This document shows positions 49,646 through 59,647 of a stretch of 64,000 nucleotides of DNA, piece by piece. Source of the stretch: Halomonas llamarensis. GTDB taxonomy: Bacteria; Pseudomonadota; Gammaproteobacteria; Pseudomonadales; Halomonadaceae. Positions within the stretch are counted from its first letter, which is position 1, and the number at the start of each line of letters is the position of its first letter. The notes below the pieces were generated by a model. The model was not told the origin of the DNA. It ran no database searches and saw only the letters and a program-made list of their open reading frames with translations. The stretch is taken from NCBI RefSeq assembly GCF_023555005.1, contig NZ_JAMJPJ010000002.1, forward strand, positions 62,001-126,000. The letters are read 5' to 3'. The translations under genes were made by a program, and so were the position numbers.

Positions 49646-50113
49646 ATGAGTATAAAGGTTAAGCGTTCTCGCGCACAGCCCATCGCCCAACTGCTCAATC
49701 AGCGTGGTGAACTGGGGTTGTTGATGCGACAGTCACGCTTGATTGACAAAGCACAGCGGCATTTGCGAGCGCACCTACCCGAAGAAATGCGAGCGCACGT
49801 TTTTGTTGGCGGCTTTCACCAGGGAAAGCTAACCGTTATCAGCAGCCAGGCCAGTTGGCTAACGTGGCTGCGCTTTGAACAAACACACCTGCTAGGTCTG
49901 CTGCATCAACTTCCCGGCTTTGAAGGCGTGACAGGGCTTACCTTCAAAGTTCGCCCCGTGCGGCCGGTAACACCACCACCGCGCAATTCAAGAGTTCTCT
50001 CATCAAGCGCGGCACAAACACTTAACGATTGTGCCAACGACACTAACGACCCTACCCTCAAGCGAGCACTTGCTAAGCTTGCTTCGCACGCAAACCAAAC
50101 GCCAGATACATAA
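49646..50113 (+). CDS. dciA: DciA-type replicative helicase loader (DUF721)
   Basis: 155-aa DUF721 protein. LLMRQSRLIDKAQRHLRAHLPE and HVFVGGFHQGKLTVISSQASWLTWLRFEQ match the DUF721 fold; the C-terminus is disordered and Pro/Ser-rich. DciA loads DnaB in bacteria lacking DnaC, which fits this lineage. ATG follows GAGGAG by 8 bases. Divergent from the SecM-like ORF, convergent with lpxC. Confidence 0.85.
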   Translation: MSIKVKRSRAQPIAQLLNQRGELGLLMRQSRLIDKAQRHLRAHLPEEMRAHVFVGGFHQGKLTVISSQASWLTWLRFEQTHLLGLLHQLPGFEGVTGLTFKVRPVRPVTPPPRNSRVLSSSAAQTLNDCANDTNDPTLKRALAKLASHANQTPDT

Positions 50114-50138
50114 AAGCACCGCTTAGACGGTGCTTTTA
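50111..50138. terminator. Bidirectional terminator between dciA and lpxC
   Basis: Perfect 11-bp stem TAAAAGCACCG (50111-50121) with CGGTGCTTTTA (50128-50138), loop CTTAGA. A-run and T-run flank it, so it can end transcription from both convergent genes. The left arm includes the dciA stop codon. Confidence 0.9.
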
Positions 50139-50161
50139 CGGCTAAATTGAAGCGCTTTTGA

Positions 50162-51073
50162 CTATGCCATTGCTGGCGCTGCATATGAGATCGGGGCGAC
50201 CGCTGCTTCTTCCTCAAACGTGACAACCTCATACGCATCTGGCTGGGCGAGCAATTCGCGACACAGCTGATTATTCAGTGCGTGGCCTGATTTCACTCCA
50301 CGAAACTCACCAATCAAACTGTAACCGAGCTGGTAAAGATCGCCAATAGCATCCAAGACTTTGTGCTTGACGAACTCGTCGTCGTAACGCAGGCCGCCCT
50401 CGTTCACAATCCGGTAGTCATCAACCACAATCGCGTTGTCTAAGCTACCACCTAGCGCCAAGTTGTTAGAGCGCAAAAATTCAATATCACGCATAAAACC
50501 AAAGGTGCGCGCGCGAGAGACTTCTTTGACAAACGAGGTTGTAGAAAAATCGATTCGAGTCGTCTGATTTTGCTGTGCAAACACCGGATGATCAAAATCA
50601 ATCGAGAAAGTCACTTTAAAGCCCTGATGCGGCAAAAAGACCGCTTCTTTATCCTCATCCTGAACGGCTATGCGTTGCTTAATGCGGATAAACTTCTTCG
50701 CTGCCGACTGCTCTAGGATGCCCGCCGATTGAATCAAAAACACAAAAGGGCTAGCGCTACCGTCCATAATCGGCACTTCAGCAGCACTCAAATCAACGTA
50801 GGCATTATCGATACCAAGCCCAGCCAATGCCGACATCAAGTGTTCGACTGTCGCCACTTTGACACCACGATAAGAAAGCGCCGTACATAACGTCGTATCT
50901 TCCACCAGCCCTGCCCGTGCAGGCACTTCAGCAACTGGATCTAGATCGGTTCTTACGAACACGATGCCTGTGTTAGCCGGTGCAGGTCGCAACGCCATAT
51001 CCACGCGTTTACCTGAGTGAAGCCCCACTCCAGTGGCTCGAATAACGTTTTGCAGGGTGCGCTGTTTGATCAT
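50162..51073 (-). CDS. lpxC: UDP-3-O-acyl-N-acetylglucosamine deacetylase
   Basis: Zn enzyme for the committed step of lipid A synthesis. 303 aa from [21 protein letters not shown] (ATG 51073). Zinc ligands: His in VEHLMSAL, His and Asp in [15 protein letters not shown], and KSGHALNN. The reading frame extends to 51124 without matching the family. Follows ftsZ across a 149-bp gap containing a 15-bp hairpin, the usual end of the dcw cluster. Confidence 0.97.
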   Translation of the reverse strand: MIKQRTLQNVIRATGVGLHSGKRVDMALRPAPANTGIVFVRTDLDPVAEVPARAGLVEDTTLCTALSYRGVKVATVEHLMSALAGLGIDNAYVDLSAAEVPIMDGSASPFVFLIQSAGILEQSAAKKFIRIKQRIAVQDEDKEAVFLPHQGFKVTFSIDFDHPVFAQQNQTTRIDFSTTSFVKEVSRARTFGFMRDIEFLRSNNLALGGSLDNAIVVDDYRIVNEGGLRYDDEFVKHKVLDAIGDLYQLGYSLIGEFRGVKSGHALNNQLCRELLAQPDAYEVVTFEEEAAVAPISYAAPAMA

Positions 51074-51160
51074 GGGCAGTGGTCGTACTCTGGTAACAAT
51101 GAAGGAGGAAGAGGGTAGGGTCACGATGACACCGGTTATCGAACAGTGTTCATACTAGCA

Positions 51161-51196
51161 GCAAACGTACTTTTTACCAATAAAAAGCACGTTTGC
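51161..51196 (-). other. Long hairpin between ftsZ and lpxC
   Basis: GCAAACGT-A-CTTTTT (51161-51175) pairs with AAAAAG-C-ACGTTTGC (51182-51196), loop ACCAAT; in the minus-strand RNA the mismatch is a G-U pair, giving 15 bp. No distal U-run, so attenuation or RNA processing between ftsZ and lpxC are both possible. Confidence 0.65.
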
Positions 51197-51222
51197 CGTG
51201 TTCCAGTGCTCGATAGTGTCGA

Positions 51223-52410
51223 TCAATCCGCTTGGCGACGCAAAAATGCAGGAATATCCAAATAGTCATCGGCATCTGTGGCGCGACGCTTGTCTGGGCG
51301 AGATTTCGCCTGCTGCTCAGGCGCTTCGGCACGAGCAGCCGCCGCCTGCTGTTGACGCATCACTGTTGGCTGTTGCAGCTTGCGGTAATCGGAAGACGCG
51401 TCGGCTTGAGTGCGACGCGCGGATTCACGCACTGGCGCGGCTTTTGCTTGATTGCCATCTAACCCGGCAGCCACAACGGTCACGCGCAGCTCATCCGACA
51501 TTTCCATGTCGATAGAGGTACCTACCACGATAGTGGCTTCTTGTGACGCAAATTCTTGAACCGTTGCCCCCACATCATTGAACTCACCAATGGAAAGATC
51601 CGGTCCGGCAGTGATATTAACCAGAATACCGCGGGCACCGTGAAGATCAATATCTTCCAATAGCGGGCTACGAATGGCTTTCTCTGCCGCTTCGCGAGCA
51701 CGGTTTTCTCCGGTTGCACCACCGGTGCCCATCATGGCCATACCCATTTCAGACATCACCGTGCGCACATCAGCAAAGTCGACGTTGATAATACCTGGGC
51801 TGGTAATCAACTCTGCGATGCCCTGCACCGCGCCTAAAAGAACATCATTAGCCGCACTGAAGGCCGTGAGCAGCGTGGCGCTCTTGCCTAGTACAGAGAG
51901 TAGCTTTTCATTAGGAATGGTAATCAGCGAATCAACATGTTCAGAGAGCTCTTTCATGCCCTCTTCCGCGGCACGCATGCGCTTGGGTCCCTCAAAAGGG
52001 AAGGGGCGTGTCACGACAGCAACGGTAAGAATACCGAGCTCTTTCGCCACTTGCGCCACCACCGGGGCACCGCCTGTACCGGTCCCCCCGCCCATACCGG
52101 CGGTGATAAACACCATATCGGCGCCGTCTAGGAGCTCCGCAATGCGCTCACGGTCTTCCATGGCGGCTTGGCGGCCTACGTCAGGGTTGGCTCCGGCACC
52201 AAGGCCCTTGGTGATGTCACTGCCAAGCTGCAGGACCGTCTTCGCAGATACGCGTTTGAGTGCCTGAGCGTCGGTGTTAGCGCAAATAAATTCGACGCCT
52301 TCAATATTGCTTTCCACCATGTGGTTGACGGCATTACCCCCACCGCCGCCGACGCCAACGACTTTTATGACCGCACTGCTCGAGGGTGCGTTATCTACCA
52401 GTTCGAACAT
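51223..52410 (-). CDS. ftsZ: Cell division GTPase FtsZ
   Basis: Tubulin homologue forming the division ring. 395 aa: N-terminal [17 protein letters not shown] signature [11 protein letters not shown] (GGGTGTG), [11 protein letters not shown], then a disordered linker and the C-terminal peptide [15 protein letters not shown] that binds FtsA and ZipA. Downstream of ftsA by 33 bp. Confidence 0.98.
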   Translation of the reverse strand: MFELVDNAPSSSAVIKVVGVGGGGGNAVNHMVESNIEGVEFICANTDAQALKRVSAKTVLQLGSDITKGLGAGANPDVGRQAAMEDRERIAELLDGADMVFITAGMGGGTGTGGAPVVAQVAKELGILTVAVVTRPFPFEGPKRMRAAEEGMKELSEHVDSLITIPNEKLLSVLGKSATLLTAFSAANDVLLGAVQGIAELITSPGIINVDFADVRTVMSEMGMAMMGTGGATGENRAREAAEKAIRSPLLEDIDLHGARGILVNITAGPDLSIGEFNDVGATVQEFASQEATIVVGTSIDMEMSDELRVTVVAAGLDGNQAKAAPVRESARRTQADASSDYRKLQQPTVMRQQQAAAARAEAPEQQAKSRPDKRRATDADDYLDIPAFLRRQAD

Positions 52411-52443
52411 AGCCCCGTCTCCTGAACCGCGCTTGCGGCCCTG

Positions 52444-53730
52444 TCAGAAATTTCCTTTGAACCAGCCCTTAATTTTCACCAATGGCGAGCTGTCACCTTT
52501 TATTTCGCGTCGCGCTCCATCATGGCGACCACCGACGGATCCCTTCACGCTTTGCCCACCACGCGGGTGTCCATAACGTGCTTCTTGCAAGGCGTAGTGC
52601 AATAATCCCACCCCCGTCGCATAAATAGGGTTGCGAACCACATCGGAAAGCCCTTTTACATTTTGGGGGCAGGCAATACGTACTGGCATGTGGAAGATTT
52701 CTTCGGCCAGTTCGCTGACACCTTCCATCCGCGAGGTGCCGCCGGTCAAGACAATCCCGGCTGCTACCATATCTTCATAACCACTACGGCGTAGTTCGTC
52801 GCGCACCAGCGTAAACAGTTCTTCGTAACGCGGTTCTACCACTTCGGCCAATGCTTGACGAGATAGATCCCGCGCCGGGCGGTCGCCTACACTGGGTACT
52901 TTTATCATTTCGTCGCTTGCCGCAAGTTGCGTCAATGCGCAGGCGTATTTCACTTTGATCTCTTCAGCATGCTGTGTGGGCGTGCGCAGCGCCATCGCGA
53001 TATCGTTTGTCACTTGGTCGCCCGCGATAGGAATCACTGCGGTGTGTCGAATCGCGCCTTCAGTAAAAATCGCCATATCGGTCGTACCGCCACCAATATC
53101 GACCATACAAACACCTAGCTCGCGCTCGTCCTCGGTTAGCACCGCCATGCTAGAAGCGAGCTGCTCAAGAATAATTGCGTCGACTTCAAGGCCGCAGCGA
53201 CGTACACACTTTTCAATATTCTGCACAGCATTAAGTGCCGCGGTGACCAAGTGGACCTGAGCCTCAAGGCGCACACCCGACATACCCAACGGCTCACGAA
53301 TACCGCCTTGTGCGTCAATCGCAAACTCTTGAGGCAACACGTGTAAAACACGCTGCCCTTCAGAAATAGCGCGCGCGCGCGCCGAGTCGATCACACGATC
53401 AATATCTGATGTCGTGACTTCGCGCTCTTTAATGGCAACGACACCATCTGAATTCATCGAGCTAATATGGCTACCCGCGACGCCAACGTAAACCGAGTGA
53501 ATATCGCAACCAGCCATGAGTTCCGCTTCTTCCACGGCACGCTGAATCGACTGGACTGTGGATTCAATATTAATCACGACGCCACGTTTCATCCCTCGTG
53601 ACGGGTGTGCACCGATGCCAGCAATCTCGATACCGCCATCATCCGTCGGCTGCCCGACAATAGCGACTACCTTGGACGTTCCAATGTCCAACCCGACCAC
53701 CATATTGGATGCGTTAGGTGAACCTGCCAT
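52444..53730 (-). CDS. ftsA: Cell division actin-like protein FtsA
   Basis: Membrane tether for FtsZ. 428 aa: phosphate-1 loop GLDIGTSKVVAIVG (about 13-26), VDIGGGTTDMAIF, IVLTGGTSRMEGV, and the C-terminal amphipathic helix KIKGWFKGNF. AAGGAG lies 12 bases before ATG 53730. Separated from ftsQ by 352 bp, unusual since the two genes nearly always adjoin. Confidence 0.97.
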   Translation of the reverse strand: MAGSPNASNMVVGLDIGTSKVVAIVGQPTDDGGIEIAGIGAHPSRGMKRGVVINIESTVQSIQRAVEEAELMAGCDIHSVYVGVAGSHISSMNSDGVVAIKEREVTTSDIDRVIDSARARAISEGQRVLHVLPQEFAIDAQGGIREPLGMSGVRLEAQVHLVTAALNAVQNIEKCVRRCGLEVDAIILEQLASSMAVLTEDERELGVCMVDIGGGTTDMAIFTEGAIRHTAVIPIAGDQVTNDIAMALRTPTQHAEEIKVKYACALTQLAASDEMIKVPSVGDRPARDLSRQALAEVVEPRYEELFTLVRDELRRSGYEDMVAAGIVLTGGTSRMEGVSELAEEIFHMPVRIACPQNVKGLSDVVRNPIYATGVGLLHYALQEARYGHPRGGQSVKGSVGGRHDGARREIKGDSSPLVKIKGWFKGNF

Positions 53731-54082
53731 GAGTCGGGATATCTCCTTATCGCTACGCGTTACAAAAAAGCGCTATTTAGACCAAACGGCAATATCCGAC
53801 ACCAAAATTAATGATGCCTATACAAAAGCGTATAGTATCGCAATGGTACGGATATAACGACCACTATCCGCCACAATACTGCTCTCGCGGCATAATTTAA
53901 AGCCCGAATATGGTGGGCTCCACGTTGGCAACCACTTACTTTTACGCTGACTTACTTTGCGTCTATACAAATAGACTCAAAGTGATATCTGGGAATACAA
54001 GCAATAACGGTGTGTAAAGAGCGTTGAGGGAATGGCATCAGGGAAATCATTGCAATCAAATACTGTTTATATTCATTTGGCG
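53731..54082. promoter_or_regulatory. Unusually long ftsQ-ftsA intergenic region with inverted repeats
   Basis: 352 bp without a gene in a cluster where neighbours mostly overlap. It is AT-rich and contains ACTTTG-C-GTCTAT / ATAGAC-T-CAAAGT (53954-53983, loop ACAA, 12 pairs and one mismatch) and CTATAC / GTATAG (53818-53835). It may hold a dedicated ftsA-ftsZ promoter with operator or attenuator; no -10/-35 could be assigned confidently. Confidence 0.55.
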
Positions 54083-54805
54083 TTACTCTTCTTCTAATAC
54101 TTCAAACGTTTCTTCGCCATGCCATGAAACGGCTACACCATTAGGGTAACGTAGGTCAATATAGCGAATAGCGTCGGTGAAGCGATGTAATTCACGCTGC
54201 CACGAGGCCGCAAGCCGCGCCAAGCGAATATCATGCTGGCGACGACCCAGCATGATCCACGTATCGTCATTAACCTGCAACCGCCAAGCCCCGCGCGGCT
54301 CCAGACGAAGCTGATGTAGCGCCAGCGATAACCGCGAAAAACGCAGCTTAAGCGACTGGTAATAGCCTAGGACTTCTTCGCTGCTGCCTGTCGGCCCTGC
54401 CAAGTCAGGCAGCACCTCTGGCGCCTGCAGCGGAGCAAAAGCAAAGGGCTCTCCATCGGGGTTTAATAAGTACTCATCGTTCCAGCGTGCGATAGGTTCC
54501 TGCTCAACCAGCTCAAACACCAAGCTATTGGGCCACTCACGCGAGACCCGGGCTTCATAAAGCCACCCGATATCCAGCACACCCTCCCTCAATTCACCCA
54601 GATCCACTGAGAGCCATGTTGCATCACTGACCAGTGGCGCTAACTGGGTACGTAGGTACTCAGCGCTGACGTAATCCCACTCCCCACGAATGGAGACCCG
54701 CTCCACCGGCCTGTCTAACCATAGCCACATCGCCCGACTACCCGCGCCGACAAGCAGCACCAATAGTAGCAGGCCAAACCAAGCGTTACGCCGTTTCATG
54801 GCCAT
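54083..54805 (-). CDS. ftsQ: Cell division protein FtsQ
   Basis: Bitopic division protein, 240 aa: short cytoplasmic basic tail, membrane helix WFGLLLLVLLVGAGSRAMWLWL, a POTRA domain beginning VERVSIRGEWDYVSAEYLR, and a beta domain ending GVAVSWHGEET. Divergent from family norm only in detail. The start at 54805 or 54799 both overlap the ddlB stop region. Upstream ddlB overlaps by about 20 bases. Confidence 0.93.
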   Translation of the reverse strand: MAMKRRNAWFGLLLLVLLVGAGSRAMWLWLDRPVERVSIRGEWDYVSAEYLRTQLAPLVSDATWLSVDLGELREGVLDIGWLYEARVSREWPNSLVFELVEQEPIARWNDEYLLNPDGEPFAFAPLQAPEVLPDLAGPTGSSEEVLGYYQSLKLRFSRLSLALHQLRLEPRGAWRLQVNDDTWIMLGRRQHDIRLARLAASWQRELHRFTDAIRYIDLRYPNGVAVSWHGEETFEVLEEE

Positions 54806-55754
54806 CCGTTATGGACGAGGCTGGCCGCACTGCGGTAGATAAAATAGCCACAACCAACTGATCAAAACCCATTCCCGCGTACGCCGCCGCTTGAGGTACC
54901 AAGCTATGATCCGTCATCCCGGGGACAGTGTTAACCTCGAGCAGCCAAAACTTGCCTTCGCCATCGCGCATCACATCGACACGCCCCCAACCGGATCCGC
55001 CAATCGCCGCATAAGCACGCTGACAAAGCGCTGAAAGCGCTTCCTCGTCCGCCGCCGACAGGCCGCAAGGCAAATGGTACTGCGTGGTATTGGAAAGGTA
55101 CTTCGCTTCGTAGTCGTAAAACCCGCCAGGGACTTCGACCCGAATGGCAGGCAACGCCGTATCGCCGAGCAGCGCCACTGTGTACTCTTCGCCCACGACA
55201 AAACGCTCGGCCATGACCTGGGCATCAAAGCATGCAGCATCGCGATAAGCCGATACCAGCTCGGCTTTTGTACGCACAATATTAATCCCGAGGGTTGAGC
55301 CTTCATGCACTGGCTTTACAATCAGCGGAAGCCCCAAACGTTCAGCAACGCCCGTCCAATCTGAGTGATCGTCCAGAATAGTGCTTTCCGGTGTTGGCAG
55401 ATTTAGCGCTTGCCAAACGAGCTTGGTGCGTTGTTTATCCATGCCTAGCGCGGATGCCATCACACCGCTACCTGTATAAGGAATATCCAGCAACTCAAGC
55501 GCACCCTGTAGCGAGCCGTCCTCACCACCACGCCCGTGTAATGCAATGAACACTTTATCCGGCGCTAGCTGCTCCAAACCGGTCAAGCCACGTTCACGCG
55601 GATCATAACCCACCACGTTAAGGCCTTGACGCTCAAGCGCGGCCAGTACAGCCGCACCGCTTTTTAGCGAGACCTCGCGTTCTGACGAGGTGCCGCCATA
55701 CACAACGACCACACTTTCTTGCGGCATTTTTTGAGTCGGTAACGGTTCTCTCAC
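54786..55754 (-). CDS. ddlB: D-alanine--D-alanine ligase
   Basis: Makes the D-Ala-D-Ala dipeptide of peptidoglycan. 322 aa: N-terminal [25 protein letters not shown]-grasp domain with [16 protein letters not shown], and the metal-binding end [23 protein letters not shown] overlap with the murC stop. Its position between murC and ftsQ is that of DdlB. Confidence 0.96.
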   Translation of the reverse strand: MREPLPTQKMPQESVVVVYGGTSSEREVSLKSGAAVLAALERQGLNVVGYDPRERGLTGLEQLAPDKVFIALHGRGGEDGSLQGALELLDIPYTGSGVMASALGMDKQRTKLVWQALNLPTPESTILDDHSDWTGVAERLGLPLIVKPVHEGSTLGINIVRTKAELVSAYRDAACFDAQVMAERFVVGEEYTVALLGDTALPAIRVEVPGGFYDYEAKYLSNTTQYHLPCGLSAADEEALSALCQRAYAAIGGSGWGRVDVMRDGEGKFWLLEVNTVPGMTDHSLVPQAAAYAGMGFDQLVVAILSTAVRPASSITDGHETA

Positions 55755-57217
55755 AGCGCCACCTCATCGAACGAAAGCTTCGCCTGTGCAAGGTGCAAAG
55801 CGATACCCCCTACATCCCCTGCCCCTTGCGTTATCAAAATATCTCCCGGACGCAGCACATTTTTTAACAACCCTGGCAACTCTTTTTTGTCTTCGACAAA
55901 GAGGGGATCGACGTCGCCACGCTGGCGGATAGAGCCGGCAAGTGTTCGCCCTTCGGCACCGGGAATCACCGCTTCCCCGGCGCTGTAGACATCTAAAAGC
56001 ACAAGTATATCGACCTGCGAGAGCACGCGAACAAAGTCCTCGTAAAGGTCGCGCGTACGAGTATAACGGTGTGGCTGATAGAGCATGACCAGGCGCCGAT
56101 CAGGCCAACCGGCGCGCACCGCTTGAATGATCATGTCGACTTCGCGGGGATGGTGACCATAGTCATCCACTAGCATGACCTCACCATTATTATGCGGTGC
56201 GGAGAAATCACCATGGACCTGAAAGCGACGCCCCACGCCAGCAAAACTAGAAAGCCCACGCTGAATCGCGGCATCACTCACGCCGGCATCGGTCGCTACC
56301 ACGATGGCGGCCATTGCGTTAAGCGCATTGTGGCGCCCCGGCATCGCTAAGCGAACGCTTAGTGGCTCGGCACCCTCCGGTCGCAGCGCGGTAAACGTCA
56401 CCTCACCACCGTCTTGGGAAAAATCGACGATACGGTAATCGGCATCCTCCTCAAATCCATAGGTGACGAACTGCCGCTTCACTTGATCACGCAGCTTGCG
56501 AACGTGCGGGTCGTCGATGCACAACACCGCGAGCCCGTAAAAGGGCAAGTTGTGCAGAAATTCGATAAACGTACGTTTTAAGCGCTCAAAGTCCCCACCG
56601 TAGGTGGCCATATGGTCAGCGTCGATATTGGTCACAATCGACACCATAGGCTGCAGATGCAAAAATGAGGCGTCAGACTCATCCGCTTCCGCCACGAGAT
56701 AGTCGCCTTCCCCAAGACGCGCGTTAGTGCCCGCGCTGGTCAACTTGCCGCCAATAACAAAAGTGGGGTCAAGCCCGCCTTCGGCGAGCAGCGTCGCGGT
56801 AATGCTCGTGGTTGTGGTTTTACCGTGAGTGCCAGCCACCGCAATACCGTGACGAAAGCGCATCAGTTCAGCGAGCATTTCCGCCCGGCGAACGACGGGC
56901 ACGCGATGCTCATGAGCCCAGTCAATTTCAGGGTTAGTCGCATCAATGGCACTAGAGACCACGACCACATCGGCGCCTTTAACGTGTCCACGGGCATGTC
57001 CAATGGCGACGTTAACACCGCACTGACGCAACCGCTCGACAACCGGCGACTCCTTAAGATCGCTACCGCTAACTTGATAGCCTTGATTCGCCAATACTTC
57101 GGCAATGCCACACATTCCAGCGCCGCCAATACCCACGAAGTGAATCCGTTGAATTCGGCGCATACCGGAGCCACTGACGCGGCGCGGAATGGGGGCTTTG
57201 GGCGTTGTTTCAGTCAC
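55751..57217 (-). CDS. murC: UDP-N-acetylmuramate--L-alanine ligase
   Basis: Adds L-Ala in peptidoglycan precursor synthesis. 488 aa: [20 protein letters not shown] loop [30 protein letters not shown] and the C-terminal domain [13 protein letters not shown] 57217 is 7 bases after AAGGAG and overlaps the murG stop by 8 bases; an upstream start at 57238 is possible but lacks that spacing. Confidence 0.95.
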   Translation of the reverse strand: MTETTPKAPIPRRVSGSGMRRIQRIHFVGIGGAGMCGIAEVLANQGYQVSGSDLKESPVVERLRQCGVNVAIGHARGHVKGADVVVVSSAIDATNPEIDWAHEHRVPVVRRAEMLAELMRFRHGIAVAGTHGKTTTTSITATLLAEGGLDPTFVIGGKLTSAGTNARLGEGDYLVAEADESDASFLHLQPMVSIVTNIDADHMATYGGDFERLKRTFIEFLHNLPFYGLAVLCIDDPHVRKLRDQVKRQFVTYGFEEDADYRIVDFSQDGGEVTFTALRPEGAEPLSVRLAMPGRHNALNAMAAIVVATDAGVSDAAIQRGLSSFAGVGRRFQVHGDFSAPHNNGEVMLVDDYGHHPREVDMIIQAVRAGWPDRRLVMLYQPHRYTRTRDLYEDFVRVLSQVDILVLLDVYSAGEAVIPGAEGRTLAGSIRQRGDVDPLFVEDKKELPGLLKNVLRPGDILITQGAGDVGGIALHLAQAKLSFDEVAL

Positions 57218-58304
57218 GCACTCTCTCCTTCTGGGCAAGCGTTAAACAGCCTTGCATCAACCGCTCGGTCGAATCGAGATAGGCGGCCTGACGCGCTTTT
57301 GCTGCCATCTCGGCCAGCGTGTCAGGGCGCAGTAAGTCATTAAGCGCTTGAATAAGCCGCGCCTCAGTCAAATCAGACTGAACCACGCAAACGGCCGCTT
57401 GTGTATCGACCAGGGCTTGCGCATTAATTCGTTGATGGTCATCCACTGCAAACGGGAACGGCACAAACAGCGCAGGCTTGGCCGCCGCCGCCAACTCCGC
57501 CACCGTAAGGGCTCCCGAGCGACAAACCACAAGGTCAGCCCATTTGTAAGCCGCAGCCATATCGTCAATAAAGGGACTTACCTTAGCCTCGACATTTTGT
57601 GCGCGATATGCACTTTGGGTGGCTTCTTCACGGTTTTTACCCGCCTGATGCCACACCTCTGGGCGCTGCTCTGGCGCCATTTTCGCAAGCGTAGGCGGTA
57701 GACGTTCATTGAGCGCGACGGCCCCCAGCGAGCCGCCCACCACTAAGAGACGTAGGCGGCGCTCGCGCATCTCGTCCGCTTGGCGCGGCGTTTCACCCAG
57801 TGTCGCAATATCGTCGCGTACGGGGTTACCAATCACTTCGGCGCGCTGACCAAAGGCCTGCGGAAACGCGGCGTACGTTTTCTTAGCCAAGCGCGATAAG
57901 GCACGGTTAGTCAGCCCGGCGATAGCGTTTTGCTCGTGAATGACAAGCGGAATACGCCCCAACCACGCCGCAATACCACCGGGACCACTGGCAAAACCGC
58001 CCAGCCCCACCACCACATCAGGACGAAAACGGCGCATGATAGCGCGCGCCTGCCATACGGCGCGGGTGATATTGACCGGTGCTTTCAGCCAACCGCTCAC
58101 ACCATTGCCACGCAGCCCGCTGATGCGCAATTGATGCAAAATAATACCTGCCTCGGGTACCAGTTGGTTTTCAATACCTCGCGGGCTGCCTAACCACTGA
58201 ACCTCTACATTTTGCGCCTTCAACGCCTTAGCCAACGAAAGCGCCGGGATCACATGGCCACCGGTGCCTCCTGCCATGATTAATACGCGTCGACATGCTG
58301 TCAT
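57210..58304 (-). CDS. murG: Lipid II-forming GlcNAc transferase MurG
   Basis: Peripheral inner-membrane glycosyltransferase converting lipid I to lipid II. 364 aa: [19 protein letters not shown] at the N-terminus, [16 protein letters not shown], and [15 protein letters not shown] as the UDP-GlcNAc site. Lies downstream of ftsW across a 158-bp gap with a tandem repeat, and overlaps murC by 8 bases. Confidence 0.97.
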   Translation of the reverse strand: MTACRRVLIMAGGTGGHVIPALSLAKALKAQNVEVQWLGSPRGIENQLVPEAGIILHQLRISGLRGNGVSGWLKAPVNITRAVWQARAIMRRFRPDVVVGLGGFASGPGGIAAWLGRIPLVIHEQNAIAGLTNRALSRLAKKTYAAFPQAFGQRAEVIGNPVRDDIATLGETPRQADEMRERRLRLLVVGGSLGAVALNERLPPTLAKMAPEQRPEVWHQAGKNREEATQSAYRAQNVEAKVSPFIDDMAAAYKWADLVVCRSGALTVAELAAAAKPALFVPFPFAVDDHQRINAQALVDTQAAVCVVQSDLTEARLIQALNDLLRPDTLAEMAAKARQAAYLDSTERLMQGCLTLAQKERVRD

Positions 58305-58341
58305 CGTCTCACGGCTCCTTGGTTCTGTTTCGCAGCCACTT

Positions 58342-58401
58342 GTTCTTAGCGACTCAGTTCTTAGCGACTCAGTTCTTAGCGACTCAGTTCTTAGCTACTT
58401 A
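58342..58401. repeat. 15-bp tandem repeat between ftsW and murG
   Basis: GTTCTTAGCGACTCA repeated exactly three times (58342-58386) plus a diverged fourth unit (58387-58401). It lies in the 158-bp gap upstream of murG. On the coding strand the unit reads TGAGTCGCTAAGAAC, with stop codons in two frames. Length variation would alter spacing upstream of murG. Confidence 0.93.
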
Positions 58402-58462
58402 TTTCTCAGTTAATTATCTATAAACTACTGATTTATAAGCTATTTATTCTCGTTCACTTTAC

Positions 58463-59647
58463 TTACGAAAGACGCGGCTCTCGACGTGCTTTATAAGGTG
58501 TCGGTTTACGCCGCGGCTGCCGTCGGGTTTCGACATCGGTGCGCAGCAATAGGCCGATCATAATAGCCGTTACCAGTAGGCTAGACCCCCCATAGCTAAT
58601 CAGTGGCAGGGTCAACCCTTTAGTAGGCAGCAGACCTGAGCTCACCGCCATGTTAATAAACGCCTGCGCGGCAATGATAAAGCTAAATCCGTAGCTCACG
58701 TAGGCACCAAACAAGTGCCCGGCTAGCTCGGCACGCCGCGCCACCAGCAGCGCTCGTATAATCAGCAGCGTAAAGAGCAATACCAGGCTGATGGCACCGA
58801 TCATTCCAAGTTCTTCCGCTATCACAGCAAAAATAAAGTCCGTATGCGCTTCGGGCAGATAGTGAAGCTTCTGCACGCTGTTACCAAGCCCGGTGCCGGT
58901 TACATGCCCCCGGCCAAAGGCGATTAACGCCTGAGTGAGCTGATACCCCGTGGCGAATTGATCCGCCCAGGGATCTAAAAAGCTCGTCCAACGCGCTAAG
59001 CGGTACGGCTCTATGGCCACCATTAACACCGCACCGCTGCCTAACAGTAGGCCAATCAGCAGTAGCAACAGCATCGACGCGCCCGCCATCACCAGCATCC
59101 CAATGACGGCGACACTGTAAACAACCGCCCCACCAAAATCCGGGGCGGCGAGCAACAGCCCCACCGGCAAGGCTAAAACGGCTAGCGGCCGCCATATACT
59201 CAGCGCTCGGCGGCGTAACTCGTAGGTAAAACGCGACATAAACGTCGCCAAATAGATGACCAACCCCAGCTTGCCAAACTCAGAGACCTGAATACTCGGA
59301 AACGGACCAGGCAGAGAAATCCAGCGCTTACTACCGTTGATTTCTTGGCCAATGAACAAAACCAACACCAGTAGAAAAAGTGTGACGAGCATCAGCAAAC
59401 CGGCATTTTGCCGCCATGCATCTAGCGGCAGGCTTACGACGGCAAGCGTCGCCAACACGGCTACTAAGAGAAAAATGCCGTGCTGGCGCACATAGTGGAA
59501 GCTGCTGTCGATTAAGCCAATTGATGCGGAACTGACCATGACCCAACCCAGTGCCGCCAGCGCTAACGCCGCCATTACGAGCCAAATATCACAGGGCAAA
59601 TCGCGCGCTGAAAGAGCCGTTTGCCACCGCGTAAACCAGCGGGTCAT
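58463..59647 (-). CDS. ftsW: Septal peptidoglycan polymerase FtsW
   Basis: SEDS-family glycosyltransferase of the divisome. 394 aa, ten membrane helices; LPEAHTDFIFAVIAEELGMIG and LLPTKGLTLPLISYGGSSLL are SEDS signatures. ATG 59647 overlaps the murD stop (ATGA); the longer frame to 59692 lies inside murD. C-terminal tail RRQPRRKPTPYKARREP is very basic. Confidence 0.96.
   Translation of the reverse strand: MTRWFTRWQTALSARDLPCDIWLVMAALALAALGWVMVSSASIGLIDSSFHYVRQHGIFLLVAVLATLAVVSLPLDAWRQNAGLLMLVTLFLLVLVLFIGQEINGSKRWISLPGPFPSIQVSEFGKLGLVIYLATFMSRFTYELRRRALSIWRPLAVLALPVGLLLAAPDFGGAVVYSVAVIGMLVMAGASMLLLLLIGLLLGSGAVLMVAIEPYRLARWTSFLDPWADQFATGYQLTQALIAFGRGHVTGTGLGNSVQKLHYLPEAHTDFIFAVIAEELGMIGAISLVLLFTLLIIRALLVARRAELAGHLFGAYVSYGFSFIIAAQAFINMAVSSGLLPTKGLTLPLISYGGSSLLVTAIMIGLLLRTDVETRRQPRRKPTPYKARREPRLS

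Noticed and set aside
49556..49690. N-terminal 45-codon extension of the ORF before secA
   Set aside because: It crosses the divergent dciA start and places the hydrophobic signal too deep; the ATG at 49555 is the better start.
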